NCBI GenBank assembly: GCA_023411795.1
Contig: JAEYOK010000005.1
Span: forward strand, 56,094 to 120,093
Direction: 5' to 3'
Origin: Bacillota bacterium
GTDB lineage: Bacteria > Bacillota > Clostridia > DSM-8532
DNA length: 64,000 nucleotides
The notes under the pieces were generated by a model. The model made no database searches. It saw nothing but the letters and a program-made list of their open reading frames with translations, and was not told where the DNA came from. Of the stretch, positions 44,829-53,955 are shown in pieces; within the stretch, counting starts at the first letter, position 1, and each line of letters starts with the position of its first letter. Made by a program: the position numbers and the translations under genes.

Positions 44829-45482
44829 ATGAGTATAAAAGCTGCGCTATTTGATCTTGATGGTGTTATTGTTGATACGGCAAAATACCATTATTTAGCT
44901 TGGAAGAGATTAGCCAGTGAGTTAGGCTTTGTTTTTACTACTAAAGACAACGAAAGACTAAAGGGGGTATCTCGCATGCGCTCACTCGAAATCCTTCTGG
45001 AGGTCGGAGGCCTTTTAGGGAGATTTTCTGAGGAAGAAATGGTTCAAATGGCTACCAGAAAAAACGAGTGGTATGTTTCATATATATCCAAAATGGATGA
45101 AAGTGAAATTCTTGAGGGCACAGTTGAATGCCTAAAGGGTTTCAGAGCTCTGGGTATTAAAACTGCACTGGGTTCGGCAAGTAAAAACGCAATGCTTATT
45201 CTTAATAATCTTAAGCTCACTCCTTTATTTGACGCAATTATCGACGGTACAAGAGTTTCTAAGGCAAAGCCTGACCCGGAGGTATTCCTGTTAGGAGCAA
45301 AGGAAGTGTTTGTTGATCCGAAAGATTGTGTGGTGTTTGAAGATGCTCAGGCAGGTCTTGAAGCTGCCAGAAACGCGGGAATGAAGGCAATCGCCATCGG
45401 TAAGCCTGAGGATTTGACCGGATACGACAAAATATTTAAAGGACTATACGAAGTAAATCCTAAGGAAATTATTGATATGTAG
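44829..45482 (+). CDS. pgmB: Beta-phosphoglucomutase
   Basis: 217 residues, HAD superfamily. Nucleophile D9 and acid/base D11 lie in LFDLDGVIVDT; a helical cap with the substrate loop follows; SKAKPDPEVFL and VVFEDAQAGLEAARNAGM complete the site. It turns beta-glucose-1-phosphate from the GH65 enzyme into glucose-6-phosphate. GGAGGG precedes the ATG. It lies 20 kb from the GH65 gene, with its own promoter divergent from the chemoreceptor. Confidence 0.95.
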   Translation: MSIKAALFDLDGVIVDTAKYHYLAWKRLASELGFVFTTKDNERLKGVSRMRSLEILLEVGGLLGRFSEEEMVQMATRKNEWYVSYISKMDESEILEGTVECLKGFRALGIKTALGSASKNAMLILNNLKLTPLFDAIIDGTRVSKAKPDPEVFLLGAKEVFVDPKDCVVFEDAQAGLEAARNAGMKAIAIGKPEDLTGYDKIFKGLYEVNPKEIIDM

Positions 45483-45492
45483 AAATAATAAT

Positions 45493-45690
45493 ACGGAAAA
45501 TTCCGTTGTTGCGAAGCAACAGCCATTGCCCGATTATGCAATGGTAGATAAAGAACAAGGTTGGCGTTAGCCAACTATTCTATGATTTGTACGGAAAATT
45601 CCGTTGTTGCGAAGCAACAGCCGTTGCCCGATTATGCAACGGAAGGAATTTTCTCACAGAGAACAAGGTTGGCGTTAGCCAACCTTGTTC
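45493..45690. repeat. Tandem structured repeat, two units with 98-base period
   Basis: Unit 1 is 45493-45580, unit 2 is 45591-45690. Each holds TGTTGC-GAA-GCAACA, a CCNTTGC / GCAANGG hairpin with loop CCGATTAT, and a GTTGGC-GTTA-GCCAAC hairpin. In the middle stem A525/T542 of unit 1 (45525, 45542) is G/C in unit 2 (45623, 45640), which keeps the pair. In unit 2 GAAAATTCC (45594-45602) also pairs with GGAATTTTC (45645-45653), and the last hairpin (45661-45690) has a perfect 13-bp stem. It lies between the stops of pgmB and purA, and its last hairpin may serve as their terminator. Confidence 0.85.
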
Positions 45691-45691
45691 T

Positions 45692-46966
45692 TTATAGTGT
45701 TATTGTTTGTTCTCTTTCGGGACCTACACCGACATATTTAATAGGTACACCGATAACCTCTTCTATCCTCTTGAGATATTTCTTGGCTGCTTCTGGCAAC
45801 ATTTCATATCGTTTAAACTTAGATATGTCTACATCCTTCCAGCTTTGAAATTCCTCGTATACCGGCTCACATCGTTCAAGTTCCTTGAGATTTGACGGAT
45901 AGTAGTCAATGATTTCCCCGTCAAGTTTATATGACACACACATTTTAATTGTATCGAGCTTTCCTATGGTATCCAGATGGTTCAGGCATAAACCTGTCAA
46001 CCCGTTTAATCTTGCAGCATATTTAAGCATAACCGCATCCAACCATCCGCAACGACGGGGACGTCCTGTAGTTGTTCCATATTCATGGCCTAGTTCACGG
46101 ATTGTATCACCAATTTCATTTATTTGTTCTGTAACAAAAGGTCCGGCACCAACTCTCGAGGTATATGCTTTAAATACCCCCAGGACATCGGTAATCATTT
46201 TGGGGCCAACTCCCGCTCCTGTACATACCCCACCTGCAATCGGGTTAGATGAGGTTACATAAGGATAGGTCCCGAAATCAAGATCCAGAAATGTAGCCTG
46301 AGCACCTTCAAACAAGACACTCTTTCCTTCTTCCAGCGCTTTGTGAATTATAGCATTAACATCCCTGATAAATGGTTTCAGCTTCTGAGCATAACCAAGA
46401 TAATCTTCTATTATCTTTTCTGCGTCCAGTGGTTTTCCACCATATACCTTCTCAATAATGGCGTTCTTGATTTTTATATTTGTATACACCTTTTCTTTGA
46501 AGATATCAGGATCAAGTAAATCTCCCATACGTATTCCGCTCCGCTCAGCCTTATCGGCATATGCAGGACCGATTCCTCTTTTTGTAGTTCCAAGGCCATC
46601 CTTGCCCCTTAATATCTCCTGGAGTGAATCTATTTCTATGTGCCAAGGCATGATGACATGAGCCCTATCACTGATAAGAAGTTCTGCTAATTCATCGGTA
46701 CCCTTTTTTAAATTACAAATTTCATCAAGAAGAACCGCCGGATCTATAACTACACCGTTTGCTATAATGCATGTTTTATCTTTTCTTAATATTCCTGAAG
46801 GTACCAAGTGTAGCGCATATTTCACACCATCATAAACAATGGTGTGCCCGGCGTTGTTTCCGCCTGAAAAACGTACGACATAATCAGTATCGGATGATAG
46901 AATATCTATATATTTGCCTTTCCCTTCATCTCCCCATTGAGTTCCAATCACGACTAGAGCTGCCAT
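45692..46966 (-). CDS. purA: Adenylosuccinate synthetase
   Basis: 424 residues. GTP loop GTQWGDEGKGK with catalytic D13, and H41 in NNAGHT. KRGIGPAYADK and TTTGRPRRCGW are the IMP-site motifs. It makes adenylosuccinate from IMP and aspartate, the first step to AMP. GGAGGAG precedes the ATG. It stands alone, not in a purine operon. Its stop lies 2 bases beyond the structured repeat. Confidence 0.97.
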   Translation of the reverse strand: MAALVVIGTQWGDEGKGKYIDILSSDTDYVVRFSGGNNAGHTIVYDGVKYALHLVPSGILRKDKTCIIANGVVIDPAVLLDEICNLKKGTDELAELLISDRAHVIMPWHIEIDSLQEILRGKDGLGTTKRGIGPAYADKAERSGIRMGDLLDPDIFKEKVYTNIKIKNAIIEKVYGGKPLDAEKIIEDYLGYAQKLKPFIRDVNAIIHKALEEGKSVLFEGAQATFLDLDFGTYPYVTSSNPIAGGVCTGAGVGPKMITDVLGVFKAYTSRVGAGPFVTEQINEIGDTIRELGHEYGTTTGRPRRCGWLDAVMLKYAARLNGLTGLCLNHLDTIGKLDTIKMCVSYKLDGEIIDYYPSNLKELERCEPVYEEFQSWKDVDISKFKRYEMLPEAAKKYLKRIEEVIGVPIKYVGVGPEREQTITL

Positions 46967-47088
46967 TTAACACTCCTCCAATAAGCATATAACATTTTTT
47001 GTAAACACATATATTATATAAGGTTTACAGCCGTTATGCAAATAATACATACGTAGTTTCAACTATATCTATAAAATTGTGTAAAAAA

Positions 47089-47116
47089 AAGGTCTGTCTG
47101 AAATAGACAAACCCTT
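47089..47116 (-). terminator. Terminator of the clostripain-family gene
   Basis: AAGGTCTGTCT and AGACAAACCCTT pair with one bulge. On the minus strand a run of eight T follows. Confidence 0.8.
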
Positions 47117-47138
47117 GTTTGTTGTAAGATTATTAATG

Positions 47139-49583
47139 TCAATTTGACACTGTTGGTGTCCAATATCTGTTACCATAGATATCAGTCAAGCGGTAAGTCA
47201 TCTGATAATCATTATCCCCGACGCTAATGTTTTCTATTTCCCATTTGTCTGTAGCAATGTATTGATCGCCCAGGAAATAGGTATCGGTATATTCGCCGTC
47301 ATAGGTATAATAATCACATAAGAAGTCTATCTTATCGCCGGCAACTATATCAATAAGACCTTTAGCCACTGTACCGGTCTGGTTTTCGAGATCATATTTT
47401 ATTTGGGCACCAATAACATTTCCATAGGGATTTTCGTTATCAAAAACAATTATTATATCTACAAGCTGGTCATTCAATAGTGCCGGAACGCGGCCTTTTA
47501 TAGTGTATTCATCCCCGTTATGGTCATCGGAAACCATATAGTATGCCACGATATGTCCATTGAGGGCAAGCCAGGTACCGTCGTACTCCATAACCAAATC
47601 ACCGTCATCATTATATTCGTATATATTATCAAGACCAAGGTCAATAAAGCCTTCCCCATCATCTATGAAAACGTTCATCTCCATGAACTGAATCAAATCC
47701 CATTGATCTTCGGGAAGGGCTAAAACCCGCTGCCCGCCTTTTTTGGTAATAATCAGTTTGGAAACATCAAGCCTGTTCTCCGCATAATAATCTGCTGATG
47801 CCTTAACTCTGTTCGGGTCTAACCAATTGCCCAACGCATCGCCCGCCAAACCTGTTAAACTACTGTAATCCCCCCCTGATAAAAATGAGTTAAGCAGATT
47901 CCCGACAGTATCAGAGACTGAGGATGTGGAAGGCACGGGAATTGATGTTCCTCCATTAAGTAATAAGTCCAGAATATTTCCGCTACCCTGTGAAGTAATC
48001 TGTCCGCCTGCAATCACGTTGGCAAAGCTTTTTATACAATCACTGTATTCTTCCTCTATACCGATTTTGTCATAAGTATTAAGCATTGCGTTTAACTGCT
48101 TAGTATTGCCATAGGGGAAATAGATTGACAATCCATTGGAATTACTTATGTTTGTTGATGTACGGTTGTACTTTATACAATTTTTAAGTGCGGTTGATAA
48201 GCTTTTAGCTTCTTTTGTTCCCATATTTTCAGCAAAGTGGATAAGGTCTATCTGGTTAATATTAGATGATGCCGCAAACTCTTTTGTTCCTGCGCGAGCA
48301 TCAGAAACAACCTTATATTGGTCATTTTCTATCAGTTCATTGGTTGTCTTTGAGAATTCAACCAGGGCAGTCGGAACAGTCCCCTTTAGCTCAGCAAGAT
48401 CGACTAGTGAAAGTGTTGCCTGACTTTGAGGGGTTCTTGATTTAACTTCCTTTACATAGTCATCAATTATTTTTTTGCCCAGCTCAGTTGTCGGAATCGA
48501 GGAGTTTTGCGAAAGAGCTGTAACCCAACCGGTATAATACCATCCTATACCCGGCTCTACTTCTTCGGAAGCTATCATGTAATCTGCATAAGGCTCTAAT
48601 ACAATAGCGGTTTCAAGGGTAGCCATCAAACATGCGTCAAATCCAACCCAATCAAAAGTACAATCACTGTTCCTAAGTGCCATTGCTATTTCATCAAGTG
48701 TCATGGCATCGCCGGGGAAATTCTGGTCATAGCCGAAGCCGTTAAGGGATCCCCCGCCGTGATCCCACATAATAAGTGAATAGCGGTCTGCCGGAAAGTT
48801 ATTCTTACAATATTTAATGAAATCGGTAAGAGTATTTGCATCGACCATTGATTTCTTACCCAAATCTTCTTGTAGCAGTTTAAGACCATCACCGGTTATC
48901 TTGAAACGTTGATTTGTTTTACTGCTAATAGCATTATTCTGCCATTTAGAAGTTCCACCTGTCTCTACGATGATATTGACATTGTCTGAAATTTTAGCTT
49001 CCAGAATTTCCTGTAAGTCAGATGTGGCCATTCCATTCTTAGTCTCCAGATCTGTGCCGCACAAATAAATCATTATTGTGGCGACGTCATTCCCATCGCC
49101 TTTGAGCATGGTATACTTGTCTCTAGCAAGTTCGGAAACTGTTTTGTCAACATTATACGGACCTTCGTCCACATAAGTCTCTACACCACTATATGATGAA
49201 CTCTGATAGCCGGGAGAATACGACTCCCCCTCGACTAAATTACCGAGAAGACTTCCATCTCCGGACTTAAACCATAGAAAAATGCCGAGGCCTACTATTA
49301 TCAGAGTAATTAATTTTGATGATTTACGTCCTGAAAAAAGAAGACTAAAAATAAGAGATAATAACCCTCCTGATCCTCTGTTGGAACCGCCTAACCTATT
49401 TGGCCTACCGGAGCCGCCAGAGAAGCCTGAACCACTCGGGAAGGAACTTCCTGTCCGGCCTGAATAGCCACCCCCAACAGGTCCACCTGTTCTTCCGCTT
49501 AAGCCACTACCTCGTTTGTACACACTACCGGTACCGGATCCTACGCGTTTCTGCCTCCCTGTAGGTCTGTTACTTCTGTCCAT
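47139..49583 (-). CDS. Clostripain-family (C11) cysteine peptidase, membrane-bound
   Basis: 814 residues. Residues 1-75 are Gly/Ser/Arg-rich low complexity and positively charged; a membrane segment (about 88-106) follows. The peptidase domain has the dyad H275 (MWDHGGG) and C318 (GFDACLMA). A linker with Ser/Gly runs to a beta-rich C-terminal domain of about 200 residues. It would face outward, with the basic tail inside. Clostripain relatives cut after Arg or Lys; the specificity here is not known. Confidence 0.9.
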   Translation of the reverse strand: MDRSNRPTGRQKRVGSGTGSVYKRGSGLSGRTGGPVGGGYSGRTGSSFPSGSGFSGGSGRPNRLGGSNRGSGGLLSLIFSLLFSGRKSSKLITLIIVGLGIFLWFKSGDGSLLGNLVEGESYSPGYQSSSYSGVETYVDEGPYNVDKTVSELARDKYTMLKGDGNDVATIMIYLCGTDLETKNGMATSDLQEILEAKISDNVNIIVETGGTSKWQNNAISSKTNQRFKITGDGLKLLQEDLGKKSMVDANTLTDFIKYCKNNFPADRYSLIMWDHGGGSLNGFGYDQNFPGDAMTLDEIAMALRNSDCTFDWVGFDACLMATLETAIVLEPYADYMIASEEVEPGIGWYYTGWVTALSQNSSIPTTELGKKIIDDYVKEVKSRTPQSQATLSLVDLAELKGTVPTALVEFSKTTNELIENDQYKVVSDARAGTKEFAASSNINQIDLIHFAENMGTKEAKSLSTALKNCIKYNRTSTNISNSNGLSIYFPYGNTKQLNAMLNTYDKIGIEEEYSDCIKSFANVIAGGQITSQGSGNILDLLLNGGTSIPVPSTSSVSDTVGNLLNSFLSGGDYSSLTGLAGDALGNWLDPNRVKASADYYAENRLDVSKLIITKKGGQRVLALPEDQWDLIQFMEMNVFIDDGEGFIDLGLDNIYEYNDDGDLVMEYDGTWLALNGHIVAYYMVSDDHNGDEYTIKGRVPALLNDQLVDIIIVFDNENPYGNVIGAQIKYDLENQTGTVAKGLIDIVAGDKIDFLCDYYTYDGEYTDTYFLGDQYIATDKWEIENISVGDNDYQMTYRLTDIYGNRYWTPTVSN

Positions 49584-49686
49584 TGTCAGGACACCTCCAT
49601 AAAAATCTATTAATTAACCTATTATACCTGAAAAATTACAAAAAGTTAAACGACTATATAATGGTTTCATAATCTGCAATAAATTA

Positions 49687-49721
49687 AAGCTCCTGCAAAA
49701 TTACTATCCTGCAAGAGCTTT
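49687..49721 (-). terminator. Terminator of the gal operon
   Basis: AAGCTCCTGC and GCAAGAGCTT form a stem with a long loop. On the minus strand it is followed by TAATTTATT. Confidence 0.65.
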
Positions 49722-49748
49722 ATATTAATTTAGATCATCACAATTAAC

Positions 49749-50735
49749 CTAATCGGAATATCCATTTGGATGACTCTTATGCCATTCCCAGGCAGAGGAT
49801 ATAATAACCTCCAAATCATTTTCTTCGGGTTTCCACTTCAATTCATCCTTAATCCTTTGGGATGAAGCCACCAACACTGCAGGATCTCCGGCACGTCTGG
49901 GTGAAATAGTACTGGGTATTTTTTGCCCAGTTACCCTCCGGGCGCATTCAATAACTTCATTCACCGAGAATCCTATGCCATTGCCCAAATTATATACAGT
50001 GCTTTTATTCCCGGCTCTCAAGCTCTCAAGCGCTAATATATGAGCATTGGCTAAGTCCGTCACATGAACATAGTCCCTTATACAAGTCCCGTCGGGTGTA
50101 GCGTAGTCATCACCAAATACGTTAATTGAGTCTCTCTTGCCTAAGGCCACTTCCATAATAATCGGTATTAGATGGGTTTCAGGTCTGTGATCCTCGCCTA
50201 TTTTTCCGCTCTTATGAGCACCTGCTGCATTAAAATACCTGAGGGCGATTGATTTTATTCCATAGGCTCCATCACACCATCTCATCATTTTTTCGATGGC
50301 AAGCTTAGTTTCTCCATATGGGTTGGTTGGTAAGGTTCTGTCGCCTTCCAGAATGGGTATTTTTTCAGGTTCTCCATAGGTTGCTGCAGTTGATGAAAAA
50401 ACTATGTTTTTTACATCATATTCCTTCATTTTCTCCAATAGGCACTGAGTTCCGAAAACATTGTTGTTATAATATTTTAGCGGCATTATGACGCTTTCTC
50501 CTACCAGAGACTCTGCGGCAAAATGAATCACCGAATCAATGTTGTTCTGAGTAAAAACCTTATCCATAAACTCATTGTCTCTGATATCACCCTGATAGAA
50601 ATTTCCACCTAATACTGCTGATTTATGCCCTTTTTGAAGGTTATCCACTACAACTACATCTTCATTTTTCGAAAGTAATTCGCAAACCACATGGCTACCT
50701 ATATAACCTGCTCCACCTGTTACCAATATACTCAT
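49749..50735 (-). CDS. galE: UDP-glucose 4-epimerase
   Basis: 328 residues, extended SDR. NAD motif GGAGYIG (7-13), catalytic SST at 114-116, Y140-x3-K144 (NPYGETK). It converts UDP-galactose and UDP-glucose. Its ATG overlaps the galK stop (ATGA). Last gene of the galT-galK-galE operon of the Leloir pathway. Confidence 0.96.
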   Translation of the reverse strand: MSILVTGGAGYIGSHVVCELLSKNEDVVVVDNLQKGHKSAVLGGNFYQGDIRDNEFMDKVFTQNNIDSVIHFAAESLVGESVIMPLKYYNNNVFGTQCLLEKMKEYDVKNIVFSSTAATYGEPEKIPILEGDRTLPTNPYGETKLAIEKMMRWCDGAYGIKSIALRYFNAAGAHKSGKIGEDHRPETHLIPIIMEVALGKRDSINVFGDDYATPDGTCIRDYVHVTDLANAHILALESLRAGNKSTVYNLGNGIGFSVNEVIECARRVTGQKIPSTISPRRAGDPAVLVASSQRIKDELKWKPEENDLEVIISSAWEWHKSHPNGYSD

Positions 50736-51925
50736 TGCGCTACCTCCAATTCTCTTCCGCCATCGCCTATTTCAGATATATAGAAGCTGGCTGCATGCCC
50801 GATTTTATTTTTATAGGCTTCTCCTACCTTACTGATAAATGAATCTATCTTTTCATTCTTAACAAGGCTGACTGTGCAGCCACCGAAACCTGCGCCGGTC
50901 ATACGTGAGCCCAAAACACCATCTTGCTTTCTTGCTTCTTCCACAAGAGTGTCCAGTTCCAATCCCGTGACTTCATACAGATCTCTGAGAGAATCATGAG
51001 ATTGATTCATAAGCTCTCCGAACAGTTCCAGATTCGATTCTTTCAATGCCTGAACCGAATCAATAACTCTTTGATTTTCGTATACCACATGCTCCACACG
51101 CTTTCTTATCACATCATCGGTCAATAGGTATTTGTACTTTTCAAAATCAGTACCGGAGACATCTCTCAAAAATGTAGCATCCGGAAGGACCTTTTTAAGG
51201 ATACCAAGACCTTCCTCACACTGGGCTCTTCGTTCATTGTATTTACCTTCTCCAAGGCTTCGTTTCTTGTTCGTATTTGCAAGGATTAAAGAGTAACCAT
51301 CAAGCTTTATTGGAACCAACTCATAGCTTAAGTCCCTGCAATCAAGAAAAATAGCATAGTCCTTTTTCCCCATAGCAGATGCAAACTGATCCATAATACC
51401 GCATTTAACACCTATATAATTGTGCTCGGCTCTCTGAGAAATCAATGCCATCTCGGTCATGTCTATCGTTTTTGTCCTGCCATAGGCTTCATCACCAAGG
51501 CTGACTAAGGCTATAGCGGTAGCTACTTCAATTGCCGCAGATGAGGATAGACCGCTTCCTAATGGAACCTTGTCCTCAAACATTAAATCACAGCCTATAA
51601 CCTTATAACCGGCCTTTATTAGTTCATCTGCAACCCCCAATTGGTAAGCGCCCCAGTCAAGGTCTTTGTATGCCGAAAGATTGTCCAAATCTGCCTCTAC
51701 CATCTTTTTTAGGTCAGTGGCAAGAAGTCTTATTTTCCCGTCCTCTCTTGGTCTTGCTAAAACAGTTGTTGCCAGTGTGAGAGCAGCAGGGAACACAAAC
51801 CCGCCATTGTAATCGGTATGTTCTCCTATAAGATTCACACGTCCCGGTGATGTGAATATGCGTATTCCTTCAACATCTCCGCCAAAATAACCGATAAAAC
51901 TTTGGAAAAGGAATTTTTGGTCCAT
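50732..51925 (-). CDS. galK: Galactokinase
   Basis: 397 residues, GHMP kinase. Sugar motif GRVNLIGEHTDYNGG, ATP motif PLGSGLSSSAAIEVA, and the C-terminal SRMTGAGFGGCTVSLV. It phosphorylates galactose at C1. GGGAGG lies 7 bases before the ATG at 51925; an upstream ATG at 51982 is disfavoured because it would carry that site inside the gene. It lies 72 bases after galT. Confidence 0.96.
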   Translation of the reverse strand: MDQKFLFQSFIGYFGGDVEGIRIFTSPGRVNLIGEHTDYNGGFVFPAALTLATTVLARPREDGKIRLLATDLKKMVEADLDNLSAYKDLDWGAYQLGVADELIKAGYKVIGCDLMFEDKVPLGSGLSSSAAIEVATAIALVSLGDEAYGRTKTIDMTEMALISQRAEHNYIGVKCGIMDQFASAMGKKDYAIFLDCRDLSYELVPIKLDGYSLILANTNKKRSLGEGKYNERRAQCEEGLGILKKVLPDATFLRDVSGTDFEKYKYLLTDDVIRKRVEHVVYENQRVIDSVQALKESNLELFGELMNQSHDSLRDLYEVTGLELDTLVEEARKQDGVLGSRMTGAGFGGCTVSLVKNEKIDSFISKVGEAYKNKIGHAASFYISEIGDGGRELEVAQ

Positions 51926-51997
51926 TTTTAACCTCCCTCTAGCCACTTTGCGATTTACAAGTTGGCTCTCCTGATCTTCCAACCTTAAAGCGGTTGG

Positions 51998-52966
51998 TTA
52001 TTCCTTACTAATAAACTTCCGGTATGCCGCCCTTAACTCCTCGGCCTTTTCCTCAGGTGCCGTAGGATTACAATGTGCCCATGCTCCGGTCTCACTTGAT
52101 GCGTTGAACTTTTGTTTTACATCTGAACGCATAGGAGGAAAAAATTCAATGTGAAAATGGTATACGTCAGAATAATCTCCACTATTGACAGGGTCCTGAT
52201 GCATACACATCATATAGGGAAAAGGCTTATCAAACAATGAGTCCAACATACCGACAGTTTGTCTGATGGTTTTTGCCAGATTGTCTTTTTCCCTATCGTT
52301 AAACTGGGTGAGGTTCTGTTTATGGTTATTGTTTATAATGTACACTCCGTACGGATATTCTGTAAAGAAAGGCAGAACTACCGTAAAATCTTCATTTTCA
52401 AATATTACTCGTTTTTCAAATTCTTTTTCTTCTTTAAGCATTCGGCAAATCAGGCATTCGCCTGTCTTATGATGATGCTCCTCACAAGCATCCAGCTCTA
52501 GCTTTAATTTCTTGGGAATGAATGGGTAGCCGTAGATTTGTCCATGGGGATGGGGCATGGTCACCCCTACTACCTCGCCACGATTTTCAAAGATAAAAAT
52601 ATATTTGATTTTTTCATCTTTACGAAGATCTTCAAACCTTTCCACCCAGAGATTCACAAGCTTTCTGATATGGCCCTCAGGTAATTCGGGAAGGGTTATT
52701 GTGTGTTCGGGTGAGTAAAGTATGACTTCACATTTGCCATATGCAGGCGCAGTCTGGAAAAACTCATTAGCAACATCATCAGGCTCCTGAGGATTAGTCA
52801 TTAATGCCGGAAAGTCATTATCGTACTTTATTACCTCATAATTTGGAACTTTTCCCGACGAAGGGCAAAAAGGACACCAATCTTTAGGCATTTGAGGCCT
52901 ATTCTGTCTATGGGATGCAATCATTACCCAATCCTTTATAAGTGGATGCCATCTTAATTCTGCCAT
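51998..52966 (-). CDS. galT: Galactose-1-phosphate uridylyltransferase
   Basis: 322 residues, HIT superfamily. Zinc ligands include C31-x2-C34 (CPFC). The active site is H139-P-H141-GQIYGYPF, in which the second His takes the UMP. A second CLIC pair is at about residue 165. It swaps UMP between UDP-glucose and galactose-1-phosphate. First gene of the operon; the promoter at 53032-53060 lies in the space shared with the AraC-type gene. Confidence 0.95.
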   Translation of the reverse strand: MAELRWHPLIKDWVMIASHRQNRPQMPKDWCPFCPSSGKVPNYEVIKYDNDFPALMTNPQEPDDVANEFFQTAPAYGKCEVILYSPEHTITLPELPEGHIRKLVNLWVERFEDLRKDEKIKYIFIFENRGEVVGVTMPHPHGQIYGYPFIPKKLKLELDACEEHHHKTGECLICRMLKEEKEFEKRVIFENEDFTVVLPFFTEYPYGVYIINNNHKQNLTQFNDREKDNLAKTIRQTVGMLDSLFDKPFPYMMCMHQDPVNSGDYSDVYHFHIEFFPPMRSDVKQKFNASSETGAWAHCNPTAPEEKAEELRAAYRKFISKE

Positions 52967-53031
52967 ATTTCATTATCCTTCCTTTAATAAGAATTTGCCG
53001 AAAGACCCAATACATTTATTACTTTAAGTTT

Positions 53032-53067
53032 ATTATAGGTTTGTCATACAGTAATGTAAATGTTACA
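53032..53067 (-). promoter_or_regulatory. galT promoter with overlapping palindrome
   Basis: On the minus strand: TTTACA (53055-53060), 17-base spacer, TATAAT (53032-53037). TGTAA-ATG-TTACA (53055-53067) overlaps the -35 and is a possible regulator site. Confidence 0.6.
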
Positions 53068-53112
53068 ATGTTAGCATATCATGTGTTTTTGTTAAGTGAA
53101 AGGTTGTTGCTC

Positions 53113-53955
53113 ATGCTTGAAAAATACTATATCTCTAAAAAAGACAATACTGATTTAAATGTCTATAGATGTGGTTTTGAAGAGTGTTCTCCTGATTATT
53201 TCTGGGGGCCCGGTGTACGCGACCACTTTATAATCCATCTGGTGTTAACAGGCAGAGGAATCTATACCGTAAACGGGAAAACTTTTACCCTTGAAGCAGG
53301 ACAGGGCTTCTTAATCTGCCCCGGACAGATTGTATTTTATAAGGCTGATAGTATTATTCCGTGGACATATTCCTGGGTTGGATTTCACGGAATTAAGGCT
53401 GAACAGGTACTTAAAAAAGCTGGCCTTACAATTGATTGCCCACTGTTTGACTTTAATGAATCAGATAATTTAACCGGCAGTCTAAATGACATGATAAAAG
53501 AAGCAAGGGATACACATGGTTCCGAGCTGATGTTAACTAGCCTACTTTACAGATTTCTTGCCTGCTTAGTTAACCGAAGCCAGAATCAAACACAAACAGG
53601 GGAGAACTCCACAGACTCAACCCGCTATGTCTCGGATGCAGTGGAATATATAGAGAAAAACTTCACAGGCTCTCTTTCTGTCAATGCCCTCGCCAACCAC
53701 TTAAAAATAGACAGAAGCTATCTTTCAACATTGTTTTCAAGATATCTTGGGGTTACACCCAGGGAATTTATTATAAACTATCGGATGGACAAAGCTTGCG
53801 AATTATTGAGAAACCCGCTGTTAAGTGTCGCAGATGTGGCAAGATCGGTGGGTTACGAAGACCCCTTTCAGTTTTCCAAAACATTTAGAAAAACAAAAGG
53901 GGTCTCACCATCTCAATTTAAGAAAAACTTTAAGAAAATCATCCAAGAAAGTTAA
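53113..53955 (+). CDS. AraC-family regulator divergent from the gal operon
   Basis: 280 residues. An N-terminal AraC-type cupin (HFIIHLVLTGRGIYTVNGKT; LICPGQIVFYKAD) for ligand binding is followed by two helix-turn-helix units (about 180-275): YLSTLFSRYLGVTPREF and VGYEDPFQFSKTFRKTKGVS. From position it should control galT-galK-galE in response to galactose or a galactoside. The ATG at 53113 follows AAAGGTTG; the open frame continues upstream into galT but without a fitting start. The stop overlaps the deoC stop by 4 bases. Confidence 0.91.
   Translation: MLEKYYISKKDNTDLNVYRCGFEECSPDYFWGPGVRDHFIIHLVLTGRGIYTVNGKTFTLEAGQGFLICPGQIVFYKADSIIPWTYSWVGFHGIKAEQVLKKAGLTIDCPLFDFNESDNLTGSLNDMIKEARDTHGSELMLTSLLYRFLACLVNRSQNQTQTGENSTDSTRYVSDAVEYIEKNFTGSLSVNALANHLKIDRSYLSTLFSRYLGVTPREFIINYRMDKACELLRNPLLSVADVARSVGYEDPFQFSKTFRKTKGVSPSQFKKNFKKIIQES

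Noticed and set aside
45493..45690. CRISPR array
   Set aside because: Only two units of about 90-100 bases, each internally structured, with no short repeat-spacer rhythm and no cas genes.
45493..45690. tRNA or tRNA-like gene pair
   Set aside because: The branched fold lacks an acceptor end, a TTCGA arm and an anticodon-like arm in the right places.
52942..53112. Longer N-terminus for the AraC-type regulator reaching into galT
   Set aside because: The extra 57 residues overlap the galT start, have no ribosome site and are not like the cupin domain; ATG 53113 fits the family.
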